A stretch of 64,000 nt of DNA, taken from NCBI GenBank assembly GCA_001664005.1, contig CP016093.1, positions 3,307,001 to 3,371,000 of the forward strand. Reading direction: 5' to 3'. Origin of the DNA: Rhizobiales bacterium NRL2. Its GTDB lineage: Bacteria; Pseudomonadota; Alphaproteobacteria; Minwuiales; Minwuiaceae. Position 1 is the stretch's first letter; each line of letters begins with the position of its first letter. Made by a program: the position numbers and the translations under genes. Below, in pieces: positions 9,369 through 17,470 of the stretch. The notes under the pieces were generated by a model, which was not told where the DNA came from, made no database searches, and was given only the letters and a program-made list of their open reading frames with translations.

Positions 9369-10330
9369 CCTTCCAGAACCTTGATCCTGCCGGCCTGGAT
9401 GTCGGCCTTGATCTGCTCCAGCTTCTCCATCATTTCAGCCGAGCTCTCGCAGACGGCGATGTCGGAAGCTTCCGGGCCCATGGCGAGGCCGAAGGGCTTG
9501 TAGCCGGGGGCCCATTCGCCCGCCATCAGCTCGTCGATGGCGTAGCGCACCTGGAAGCCGACGCCGGTGATCGAATAGGCGACATACAGAGGATCGGAGC
9601 CGCAGCGGTCGGTGTAGCTGCCGATGATGTGGGTGCTCTTCTCCCGGGCCGCCTGCTCCATGCCGCGCAGTCCGAGATTGAGGATGTGGTAGTGGACATC
9701 CGCACCCTGGGCGATGGCGGCCAGGGTCGCCTCCTTGGACTTGGCCACGTCGTCGAAGTCGCCGGTGTAGTTCTCGAAGTACTTGATGTCGGGGTTGATG
9801 TAGCGCGCGCCGTTGCCGAACTCGGCGCCGGCGTTGACGATGGAGGGGATCTCCATACCGCCGACATAGCTGACCGCGCCGTTGGTCGAGAGCATCGCCG
9901 CGGCGGCGCCGGCGACGAAGGCGATCTCGGCCTGCTTGACGTCGTAGCTGGCGATGTTGGCCGGGGCCTCGCCCTCGTTACCGCCGACGATGGAGAAGCT
10001 CGTGTCGGGGAAGCGCGGCGCGATCTTGTAGATCGCCGCCTGGGTCTGGCCGCCGACGCCGATCACCAGTTCGTTGCCGATGGCGAGCTGGGTGATGGCC
10101 TGCTCCATGTCGGCGTAGTTGATGTTCTCGATCATCTGGACTTCCAGCCTGTCGCCGTACTTTTCCTGTGCGGCGACGAGACCGTCATAACCGGACTCCA
10201 TCCAGCCCTTGTCCGACTTCGATCCCGGAATGAGGATTCCGACCTTCTTCGCCTCATCGGCGAGCGCCGGCCCCGTGACCAGCATCGCGGCGGCGGCAGC
10301 CGCCATGAACATGCGTCGGGTGAAATTCAT
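9365..10330 (-). CDS. BMP-family periplasmic substrate-binding protein
   Basis: This is the solute receptor of the importer, a PnrA-like basic membrane protein family member of 321 residues. It begins with a signal peptide whose RRMFM motif precedes an Ala-rich hydrophobic stretch and the likely cleavage site GPALA-DEA, so export could be by Tat or Sec; no lipobox Cys is seen. The mature part starts with KVGILIPGSKSDKGW, the classic BMP opening, and contains the ligand-loop motif FVAGAAAAML. It is the first gene of the leftward operon, with a 284-base region upstream shared with modA. Known ligands of the family are nucleosides, purines and related compounds; context with biuret and allophanate hydrolases suggests a nitrogen-rich heterocycle or ureide. 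Confidence 0.9.
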   Translation of the reverse strand: MNFTRRMFMAAAAAAMLVTGPALADEAKKVGILIPGSKSDKGWMESGYDGLVAAQEKYGDRLEVQMIENINYADMEQAITQLAIGNELVIGVGGQTQAAIYKIAPRFPDTSFSIVGGNEGEAPANIASYDVKQAEIAFVAGAAAAMLSTNGAVSYVGGMEIPSIVNAGAEFGNGARYINPDIKYFENYTGDFDDVAKSKEATLAAIAQGADVHYHILNLGLRGMEQAAREKSTHIIGSYTDRCGSDPLYVAYSITGVGFQVRYAIDELMAGEWAPGYKPFGLAMGPEASDIAVCESSAEMMEKLEQIKADIQAGRIKVLEG

Positions 10331-10465
10331 CTGATAGCTCCCTCTCAGGCCCTCGGGGCGCGCCTGGCGCCGGGCGGTACATCAACGCAGGAGCAAGACG
10401 CACGCCGGATATCAACTTATTGAAAACAATACATTTTTCGAAAATTCCGGCAAAAGGAGGGCCGG

Positions 10466-10477
10466 ATTGCATACAAT
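10466..10477. promoter_or_regulatory. Possible GntR-type operator between the BMP importer operon and modA
   Basis: In the 284-base divergent gap (10331-10614), the 12-mer ATTGCATACAAT is a near palindrome (10 of 12 positions). It resembles operators of FCD-type GntR regulators, which often control amide and nucleobase catabolism. A related AT-rich segment (AACAATACAT) lies 40 bases to the left, towards the BMP gene. No regulator gene is visible nearby, and the rest of the gap shows no clear riboswitch fold. This is a weak call. Confidence 0.25.
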
Positions 10478-10614
10478 CTGCGCAGAAGCCAGACCACATC
10501 TGGCGAGAATTTCACCAGTGCCGGGAAAACGGGATCTGCCGCCGCGTTTGACAGCCCGTCACGTGGCCATCGATAGTCCCAGCCGCTATCGGGCGACAAA
10601 TCGGGAGGCCGTTC

Positions 10615-11397
10615 ATGCGCCTGTTCTCCGGACGCGGAATCGTGCGTGCACTGGCCGCGTGCCTGCTGGCGCTGGGTCTCGTGACCACGGTTCGCGCTGC
10701 CGAACCGGTCACGGTCTTCGCCGCGGCCAGCCTGCGGAACGCGATGGACGCGGCGATGGCGGCCTGGCGGGCAGAAGCCGGGCAGCCGGCGATCGCCGCC
10801 TATGCCGGCAGTTCCGCCCTCGCCCGTCAGATACAGCAAGGCGCCCCGGCCGACATATTCGTCTCCGCCAATCCAGACTGGATGGACGTGCTGGAACAGG
10901 ATGGCCTGATCCGCGCCGGAACACGTGTCGATCTGCTGACCAACGCCATCGTCCTGATCGCCCATGGCCGCGAGGCCGGGCCGGTCGACGTGGGACCATC
11001 GCTCGATCTCCCCGCACTGCTGGGTGACGGGCGGCTGGCGATGGCGCTGGTCGAGGCGGTCCCCGCAGGCGTCTACGGCCGCGCCGCGCTGGAAAATCTC
11101 GGCTTGTGGGACAAGATTGAGGCCCGTGTCGTCCAGGCGCCGAACGTCCGCGCCGCCCTTGCACTGGTCGCCACCGGCGAAGCGCCATACGGCATCGTCT
11201 ACCGCACCGATGCAGCCGCCAGCGACAACGTCTCGGTCGTCGGAACCTTCGCCGCCGGGACCCACCCGCCCATCGTCTATCCGGCGGCCGTGACGGCGGA
11301 GAGCGGCAATCGCCACGCCGCAGCCTTCCTCGCGTTCCTCAAGGGCCCGGCGGCACGCGCGATTTTCGAGCGACACGGTTTCGGCGTGATCAGGTAG
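10615..11397 (+). CDS. modA: Molybdate ABC transporter substrate-binding protein
   Basis: This periplasmic molybdate receptor of 260 residues carries a Sec signal peptide (RGIVRALAACLLALGLVTTV, cleavage near VRAAE). The mature start VTVFAAASLRNAMDA is the ModA signature; the Ser in AAASL and the Ser in YAGSSALARQI correspond to oxyanion-binding residues, and GAPADIFVSA follows as expected. GGGAGG lies 7 bases before the ATG. It is the first gene of modABC. Molybdate feeds molybdenum cofactor enzymes such as nitrate reductase or xanthine-type dehydrogenases, consistent with the nitrogen theme of the region. Confidence 0.95.
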   Translation: MRLFSGRGIVRALAACLLALGLVTTVRAAEPVTVFAAASLRNAMDAAMAAWRAEAGQPAIAAYAGSSALARQIQQGAPADIFVSANPDWMDVLEQDGLIRAGTRVDLLTNAIVLIAHGREAGPVDVGPSLDLPALLGDGRLAMALVEAVPAGVYGRAALENLGLWDKIEARVVQAPNVRAALALVATGEAPYGIVYRTDAAASDNVSVVGTFAAGTHPPIVYPAAVTAESGNRHAAAFLAFLKGPAARAIFERHGFGVIR

Positions 11398-11406
11398 AAG
11401 GAAGCC

Positions 11407-12102
11407 ATGGACTGGCTTGGACCCGACGCCTGGCAGGCGGTGGCGCTTTCGATCAGGGTCGCCTTCTGGGCGACGCTGGCGAGCCTGCCGCTCGCGGTTG
11501 CGACGGCGCTGCTGCTGGCGCGGGGCCGGTTTCCCGGCCGCCAGATATTGAACGTCATCGTCCATCTGCCGCTGGTCATGCCGCCCGTGGTGACGGGCTA
11601 TCTGCTGTTGCTGACCTTCGGCCGAAGGGGTGCGGTCGGCTCGTTCCTGGCCGAGCACTTCGACATCGTCTTCGCCTTCCGCTGGACCGGCGCAGCCCTG
11701 GCCGCCGCCGTCATGGGCTTCCCTCTGATGGTGCGGGCAATCCGCATCGCGGTGGAGGCGGTGGACCCGGGTCTGGAGCAGGCGGCCGGTACGCTGGGCG
11801 CCAACCGCTGCTGGGTCTTCCTCACCGTGACCCTGCCCATGATCCTGCCCGGCGTCATCGCCGGCGCGCTGCTCACCTTCGCCAAGGCGATGGGCGAGTT
11901 CGGCGCGACCATCACCTTCGTTTCCAGCATCCCCGGCGAGACGCAGACCATAGCCTCAGCCGTCTACACCTTCCTGCAAGTGCCGGGCGGCGAGCCGGCG
12001 GCGCTCCGGCTGGTCGTCGTCTCCATCGTCATCTCCATGGGCGCACTGCTGGTCTCCGAGACGCTGGCACAGCGCGCCACGCGGCGGGCGCAAGGCCAAT
12101 GA
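11407..12102 (+). CDS. modB: Molybdate ABC transporter permease
   Basis: This 231-residue inner-membrane permease has five or six hydrophobic segments. The EAA loop that docks the ATPase is visible near residues 115-140 (AAGTLGANRCWVFLTVTLP), and the family motif LPLVMPPVVTGYLLL occurs near residue 60. The gene starts 9 bases after modA and overlaps modC by 4 bases. Confidence 0.94.
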   Translation: MDWLGPDAWQAVALSIRVAFWATLASLPLAVATALLLARGRFPGRQILNVIVHLPLVMPPVVTGYLLLLTFGRRGAVGSFLAEHFDIVFAFRWTGAALAAAVMGFPLMVRAIRIAVEAVDPGLEQAAGTLGANRCWVFLTVTLPMILPGVIAGALLTFAKAMGEFGATITFVSSIPGETQTIASAVYTFLQVPGGEPAALRLVVVSIVISMGALLVSETLAQRATRRAQGQ

Positions 12103-13196
12103 CCCTCTCGGTCGCGCTCCGCCATCGCTTCCCGGGCTTCGAGCTCGACGTCGCCTTCGAGGCGCCGGCGGGCGTGACGGCCCTGTTCGGGCGCTCCGGC
12201 GCCGGCAAGACCACCGTGGTCAACGCCGTCGCCGGCCTGCTCAGACCGCAGGCGGGAAGGGTCGCCGTCAATGGCTGGGAACTGTTCGACACCGAAAGCG
12301 GCCTCTGGCTGCCGCCGCACCGGCGCCGTGTCGGCTATGTCTTCCAAGACGGGCGGCTGTTCCCGCATCTCAGCGTGGCGCGGAACCTGCGCTACGGCCG
12401 CTGGTTCGCGGGCAGACGCGCAGAAGACGACAGGTTTGACGATATCGTCGACATGCTGGGGATCGAGCCGCTGCTGGCGCGGCGGCCGGGCGCCCTTTCG
12501 GGGGGCGAGAAGCAACGGGTGGCGATCGGAAGGGCGCTGCTGGCCGCGCCGCGCCTGCTGCTGATGGACGAGCCCCTGGCCTCCCTCGACGAGGCGCGCA
12601 AGGCCGAGATCCTGCCCTATCTGGAACGCCTGCGGGACCGCACCGAGGTTCCCGTTCTCTATGTCAGCCATTCGGTGCCGGAGGTGGCGCGGCTGGCGAC
12701 GACGGTGGTCACCCTGCGCGACGGCCGGGTCGCCGCCGCCGGGCCAGCCGCCGCCGTCCTTTCGGAACCCGACAGCATCCCCGATCTGGGTGTGCGGGAG
12801 GCGGGCGCGATCATCCCCGCGACCGTCGTCGCCCATCACGCCGATGGACTGACCGAGTTCGAGGCGGCCGGCGGGCGGCTGCTGCTGCCGCGCATCGAGG
12901 CCGAGCCGGGGCGGCGCATCGCCGTCCGCATCCACGCCCAGGATGTGATCCTGTCTCGGACGCGGCCCGAAGGCCTGTCGGCGCTCAACATCCTCGCCGG
13001 CCGCGTCGCCGCGGTCCGCCGGGGCGAAGGTCCCGGGGTGATGGTGCAGCTCGACTGCGGCGGAGAGCGTCTGCTGGCGCGGCTGACGCGGCGTTCGGCC
13101 GAGACGCTTGAGCTTGCGCCCGGCGCCCCGTGCTATGCCATCCTGAAATCCGTCGCCGTCGCACGCGGCGACGTCTGGGCGCCCATGTCCGGCTGA
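12099..13196 (+). CDS. modC: Molybdate ABC transporter ATP-binding protein
   Basis: This 365-residue ATPase energises ModB. Walker A is GRSGAGKTT near residue 30, the signature is LSGGEKQRV, and Walker B is LLLMDEPLASLD. The C-terminal third (about 290-360) is a Mop/TOBE domain of the ModC type that can bind oxyanion. Length and order match standard modABC operons. Confidence 0.94.
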   Translation: MTLSVALRHRFPGFELDVAFEAPAGVTALFGRSGAGKTTVVNAVAGLLRPQAGRVAVNGWELFDTESGLWLPPHRRRVGYVFQDGRLFPHLSVARNLRYGRWFAGRRAEDDRFDDIVDMLGIEPLLARRPGALSGGEKQRVAIGRALLAAPRLLLMDEPLASLDEARKAEILPYLERLRDRTEVPVLYVSHSVPEVARLATTVVTLRDGRVAAAGPAAAVLSEPDSIPDLGVREAGAIIPATVVAHHADGLTEFEAAGGRLLLPRIEAEPGRRIAVRIHAQDVILSRTRPEGLSALNILAGRVAAVRRGEGPGVMVQLDCGGERLLARLTRRSAETLELAPGAPCYAILKSVAVARGDVWAPMSG

Positions 13197-13217
13197 GCGT
13201 TTATGGGAGAGGTAATC

Positions 13218-13997
13218 ATGGCCGTGATCGAGGAGACCCGCCGCGACGGCGTTCTGGAGTTGCGCCTGAACCGGCCGGAACAGCTCAACGCCTTCAACGA
13301 CGAGCTCTACAACGCCGCCGCCGGCGCGCTGCGGGCCGCCGCCGGAGACGGTTCGATCGCCTGCGTCCTGCTCACCGGCGCGGGCCGCGCCTTCTCCGCC
13401 GGCCAGGACCTGGCCGAACTGGCCGACGACCGCGACCACGAGAGCCGCATGAATGCGGGATTCCGTCCCTTCATATCGACGATCGAGTCCTTTCCGAAAC
13501 CCCTGATCGCCGCGGTCAACGGCGTCGGCGTCGGCATCGGCCTGACTGTCCTGCCCCATTGCGACATCGTGCTGATGGCGGAAAGCGCGAAGCTGCGCGC
13601 GCCCTTCGTCAATCTGGGCGTCACCGCGGAGGCCGCGAGCAGCCTGATGCTGCCGGAGCGGCTGGGCTGGAACCGGGCGGCGGAGCTTCTGTTCACCGGC
13701 GGCTGGATGGACGCGCGGGAGGCCGTGGCAAGCGGCCTCGCCCTGCGCGCGCTGCCCGATCACGAACTGATGGACGCGGCGCGCGAACTGGCCGCGCGCA
13801 TCGCCCGCATGCCCGTCGAGTCCCTGACAGCCACCAAGAAGCTGATGCTTGATGCCCGGATCGAGGCCGTGCGCAATGCGCGCCGGCGCGAGGAGGCCGC
13901 GTTCAGCCAGCTGATCGGCGGGCCGGTCAACCTGGAAGCCATCGCCGCCTTCGGCGAGGGCCGGCAGCCGGATTTCGCCGGCCTGCGGAAGCGCTGA
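13218..13997 (+). CDS. Enoyl-CoA hydratase/isomerase family protein (PaaG-like)
   Basis: This 259-residue crotonase-fold enzyme acts on a CoA thioester, likely hydration or isomerisation of a 2-enoyl-CoA. The oxyanion-hole segments AFSAGQDL near residue 60 and GVGVGIGLTVLPHCDI near residue 105 are present. The sequence resembles PaaG/PaaB-type hydratases of phenylacetate or beta-oxidation pathways, but the substrate is not determinable. ATG 13218 is preferred to 13203 because GGGAGAGG lies 6-7 bases before it. The gene follows modC by about 20 bases but is functionally unrelated. Confidence 0.85.
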   Translation: MAVIEETRRDGVLELRLNRPEQLNAFNDELYNAAAGALRAAAGDGSIACVLLTGAGRAFSAGQDLAELADDRDHESRMNAGFRPFISTIESFPKPLIAAVNGVGVGIGLTVLPHCDIVLMAESAKLRAPFVNLGVTAEAASSLMLPERLGWNRAAELLFTGGWMDAREAVASGLALRALPDHELMDAARELAARIARMPVESLTATKKLMLDARIEAVRNARRREEAAFSQLIGGPVNLEAIAAFGEGRQPDFAGLRKR

Positions 13998-14076
13998 AGG
14001 CAGCGCGACTCATTGCCGAATGCCCCGCCTGAGCAGGACATGCGAGAATCAACCCATCGATTGAGGAGGCAGCTCG

Positions 14077-14400
14077 ATGAAGCGGAAACTCGGCTTCGCA
14101 GCCGCAACGGCAGCTCTGACATTGGCTTGTACAGGTGCCGCAATCGCCCAAGGCTACGGTCATGGCGACTGGGGCTGGGGCCACATGATCTTCGGCGGAA
14201 TCATGATGGTGCTGTTCTGGGGTGGCGTGATCGCGCTGATCATCCTTCTCGTCCGCTGGCTCGGTTCCAGCCATGGCCAGTCGTTTACCGGCGGAAACGG
14301 TCAACGTTCGAGCGCGCGCCATATTCTGGACGAACGCTTCGCCCGCGGCGAGATAGACCGCGAGGAGTACGAGGAACGCCGCCGGGCGCTCGACCAGTAG
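14077..14400 (+). CDS. Small membrane protein with C-terminal SHOCT domain
   Basis: This is a 107-residue protein. An N-terminal signal-like segment (LGFAAATAALTLACTGAAIA), a Gly/His/Trp-rich patch (YGHGDWGWGHM) and one transmembrane helix (about 43-63) precede a short basic linker and a SHOCT domain (about 80-106: ILDERFARGEIDREEYEER). SHOCT domains are short oligomerisation modules found at the ends of many membrane proteins. It lies 15 bases upstream of an mscS gene, so a link with envelope stress is plausible. The function is unknown. Confidence 0.8.
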   Translation: MKRKLGFAAATAALTLACTGAAIAQGYGHGDWGWGHMIFGGIMMVLFWGGVIALIILLVRWLGSSHGQSFTGGNGQRSSARHILDERFARGEIDREEYEERRRALDQ

Positions 14401-14415
14401 GCTGAGGCGGACAAT

Positions 14416-15273
14416 TTGGTGGCTGAGTTCCTGAACGGTCTCACCAGCTGGGAACGGATCGCCGTCGCGCTCGCCCTGGCGGTGGCGGCGCACATCTTCG
14501 TCCGTGCCGTCCGCATGCTCAGCGCACGCGCCATGACCAGCGGCGTGGCCCGACGTTCCACCAAGACGCGGACCCTGATCAGCCTGATCACCAGCAGCGC
14601 GGTCTTCGCCCTCTACTTCACCGCCTTCGGTTTCGTCCTGAACGAAATCGGCGTGCCGCTCTCGACCTACCTGGCCAGCGCCTCGATCATCGGCCTGGCC
14701 GTGGCCTTCGGCTCCCAGGGCATGGTCCAGGACGTAGTCAGCGGCGTCACCATCGTCTTCACCGACCTGTTCGACATCGGCGACGTCATCGAGGTCAGCG
14801 GCCAGGTGGGCATCGTAGAGCGCTTCGGGATGCGCTTCACGGTGCTGCGCAACCCGATGGGGGCCGAGGTCTTCGTGCCCAACCGCAGCATCCTGAACGT
14901 CACCACCTACCCCAGGGGCTATGTCCGCTGCTTCATCGACGTCACCCTGCCCGAAGACACCGAGAAGGGGGAACAACTGGCGCAGGAGGCGTCGCTGCTG
15001 TCTGATACGGCGCTCGAGCTCTATCCCGGCATCTTCCGGGCCCAGCCGGAAATCATGGCGCGCCAGACGACACGCACGGGCCGCAGTTTCGTGCGCATCA
15101 AGTTCCGCATCTGGCCGGGCCGCGGCGGACCTCTGGAGGGGCCATTCCGCCAGGAACTGCTGCAGATGGCGAAGCGCATAGATCCCGACTACGCCGACTG
15201 GATGATCGCCGTGAACTTCGAGGTCGAGAAATACCGGCCGCCGCCGCGGGGCTATCGCGTGCCGGGCGACTGA
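14416..15273 (+). CDS. Mechanosensitive ion channel, MscS family
   Basis: This is a 285-residue small-conductance mechanosensitive channel that releases solutes on hypo-osmotic shock. Three hydrophobic helices occupy about residues 10-110. The pore-lining TM3 is recognisable by its Gly/Ala-rich stretch (ASIIGLAVAFGSQGMVQDVVSG), followed by the beta-domain (FDIGDVIEVSGQVGIVE, VFVPNRSILNV). It starts with GTG shortly after the SHOCT gene, probably in one transcript. Confidence 0.92.
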   Translation: MVAEFLNGLTSWERIAVALALAVAAHIFVRAVRMLSARAMTSGVARRSTKTRTLISLITSSAVFALYFTAFGFVLNEIGVPLSTYLASASIIGLAVAFGSQGMVQDVVSGVTIVFTDLFDIGDVIEVSGQVGIVERFGMRFTVLRNPMGAEVFVPNRSILNVTTYPRGYVRCFIDVTLPEDTEKGEQLAQEASLLSDTALELYPGIFRAQPEIMARQTTRTGRSFVRIKFRIWPGRGGPLEGPFRQELLQMAKRIDPDYADWMIAVNFEVEKYRPPPRGYRVPGD

Positions 15274-15388
15274 TTTCCTCGGTCGCCCGACGCGGCCGAT
15301 TGCACTCCGCCCGGCGAACCACCATGTCTCGCGCCGCGTTCACCACAGCGCGCCCGCCGTGCCGCGCCTTCCTCGAATGGTCCCCTTC

Positions 15389-16336
15389 ATGAGCTTCCTC
15401 GAACTCGCCGCCGGTCTGGTTCTTCTCGTTCTGGGCGGCGACATGCTCGTCCGCGGCGCCGTCGGCCTCGCCCGCCGGCTCGGCGTCTCGCCCCTGCTCA
15501 TCGGCCTCACCCTTGTCGGTTTCGGCACCTCCATGCCGGAACTCGTCACCAGCGTGGAGGCCGCCCTGGTCGGCTCGCCCGGTATCGCCGTCGGCAATGT
15601 CGTCGGCAGCAATATTGCCAACATCCTGCTGATCCTGGGTCTCGCCGCGCTGATCCGGCCCGTCCAGGCCAGCCTGAACTCGCTGCGCCGCGATGGCGTG
15701 GTCATGACCATCGCCGCCATCGCCTGCGCCGCCGTGGTGCTGTACGGGGAAATGAGCCGCCTGGTCGGCGTCGGTCTGATCGCCGGCCTCATCGTCTATC
15801 TGATCGTCGCCTATCGCGCCGAGCGCACCGTGCCCGGCCTTGCCGCCGAGGTGGACCTGCCGGCGCCGGCGCCGCTCCGGTCGGAGCGGTTATGGGTAGC
15901 CGGGCCGCTCTTCCTGGGCGGTCTGGCGCTGACGGTCTTCGGCGCGAAGATGCTGGTGGCCGCCGCCATCGACCTGGCGCAGCTGGCAGGCGTCTCCGAG
16001 GCGACGATCGGGCTCACCGTCGTCGCGGTCGGCACCTCGCTGCCCGAGCTGGTGACCTCCGTCGTCGCGGCCATCCGGCGTCAGGGCGACGTCGCGCTCG
16101 GTAACATCCTGGGCAGCAACATCTACAACATCTTCGGCATCCTGGGCGTCACCGCGATCCTGCAACCCATCGCCGTGCCCGAGGTGATCGCGGCGTTCGA
16201 CATCTGGGCGATGCTCGCCGCGACCGTGGCGATGATGGTCATGGCGGTCACCGGACTCCGGGTGAACCGCTTCGAGGGCGGCGCGCTGCTGGCCGGCTAC
16301 ATGGCCTATATCGGACTGGTCGTGATCCAGACATAG
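15389..16336 (+). CDS. Calcium/sodium antiporter (YrbG/CaCA family)
   Basis: This 315-residue cation exchanger has ten predicted membrane helices in two inverted halves. Both alpha-repeats are obvious: GFGTSMPELVTSVEAAL with GNVVGSNIAN in the first half, and AVGTSLPELVTSVVAAI with GNILGSNIYN in the second. The Glu of each PEL motif coordinates Ca2+ in the family. The ATG at 15389 is preferred because the upstream extension is not membrane-like. It stands alone, 115 bases after mscS. Confidence 0.92.
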   Translation: MSFLELAAGLVLLVLGGDMLVRGAVGLARRLGVSPLLIGLTLVGFGTSMPELVTSVEAALVGSPGIAVGNVVGSNIANILLILGLAALIRPVQASLNSLRRDGVVMTIAAIACAAVVLYGEMSRLVGVGLIAGLIVYLIVAYRAERTVPGLAAEVDLPAPAPLRSERLWVAGPLFLGGLALTVFGAKMLVAAAIDLAQLAGVSEATIGLTVVAVGTSLPELVTSVVAAIRRQGDVALGNILGSNIYNIFGILGVTAILQPIAVPEVIAAFDIWAMLAATVAMMVMAVTGLRVNRFEGGALLAGYMAYIGLVVIQT

Positions 16337-16443
16337 GTCTGCGTCTCCCGCGCGGGCCCTCCCCGTCCTGACCGGTTTGCGGGACCCCCGGCCTGCGCTA
16401 GCCTCGCCTCAGGGGAGAAACCGGCTTCAAGGGGAGAAGAAGC

Positions 16444-17403
16444 ATGTCGGCACTGGACCGGATCGATCCGGAATCGCGGGAGGGCCTGAAGGTCCTGCTT
16501 GAGGCGATGCCCGGCGGACTGAACGGCATTGCCGAGATCGGCGCACGGCGGCGGAAGCTGAGCGACACGATGCGGGAGATGACCGCCCACATCGAGCCGA
16601 ACCCGAACGTCTCGATCGAGGACCGCACCATCCCCGGGCCCCAGGGCGCGCCGGACGTCGCGGTGCGCATCTACCGGCCCGTCGGGGCCGGGGGGCCGCT
16701 GCCCGCCGTCTGCTACATCCATGGCGGCGGCATGATCATGGGCGACCTCCAGATGGGCGAACTCTCGGCCATCCGCATGTGCGAGGTCAGCCAGGCGGTC
16801 TTCGTCTCGGTCGACTACCGGCTGGCGCCGGAGGATCCCTACCCGGCGGCGGTCGAGGACTGTTATGCCGCGCTGAAATGGATGGCGGACAATGCCGAAG
16901 AACTCGGCATCCGGCGCGACCGCCTCGCGATCAACGGCGGCAGCGCCGGTGGCGGACTGACCATCGCGACGGCGCTGATGGCCCGCGACCGCGGCGGTCC
17001 GGGGCTCTGCTTCATGATGCCATTCTATCCGATGATCGACGACCGCAACGAAACACCGTCCAGCCACGAGATCGTCGACATCGGCGTCTGGGACCGGCCC
17101 GGAAATCTGGAAGCCTGGGACTGGTACCTGGGCGGCAAACCGGCCGACGGCTACGCCGCGCCGGCCCGAATGGAGAACCTCGCCGGCCTGCCGCCGACCT
17201 ACATGGACGTCGGCGACATGGACCTCTTCCGCGACGAGAACATCGCCTTCGCGCAGCGTCTGATTCAGGCGGGCGTCCCCTGCGAGTTCCATCTCTGGCC
17301 CGGCGCCTTCCACGCTTCGGAGACCTTTGCGCCCGGGGCGAAGCTCAGCCGCCGGATATGGGCGGCGCGGCTCGACGCGCTGAAGCGCGCGCTGGACGGC
17401 TGA
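16444..17403 (+). CDS. Alpha/beta hydrolase, hormone-sensitive-lipase family esterase
   Basis: This 319-residue cytoplasmic esterase belongs to the HSL (bacterial family IV) group. The oxyanion motif HGGG is at 93-96, the nucleophile is Ser167 in GGSAGG, the acid is probably the Asp in VGDMDLFRDE and the His is in PGAFHASE. GGGGAGAAG precedes the ATG by 4 bases. The substrate is unknown; short acyl esters are typical. The gene is 67 bases upstream of the aldehyde dehydrogenase. Confidence 0.88.
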   Translation: MSALDRIDPESREGLKVLLEAMPGGLNGIAEIGARRRKLSDTMREMTAHIEPNPNVSIEDRTIPGPQGAPDVAVRIYRPVGAGGPLPAVCYIHGGGMIMGDLQMGELSAIRMCEVSQAVFVSVDYRLAPEDPYPAAVEDCYAALKWMADNAEELGIRRDRLAINGGSAGGGLTIATALMARDRGGPGLCFMMPFYPMIDDRNETPSSHEIVDIGVWDRPGNLEAWDWYLGGKPADGYAAPARMENLAGLPPTYMDVGDMDLFRDENIAFAQRLIQAGVPCEFHLWPGAFHASETFAPGAKLSRRIWAARLDALKRALDG

Positions 17404-17470
17404 CGGGACTGTCGCGGCGGCGCGGCTTCGGCTAGACAGCGGAAACTGCGGACCAAGGGGAGCGAGAACG

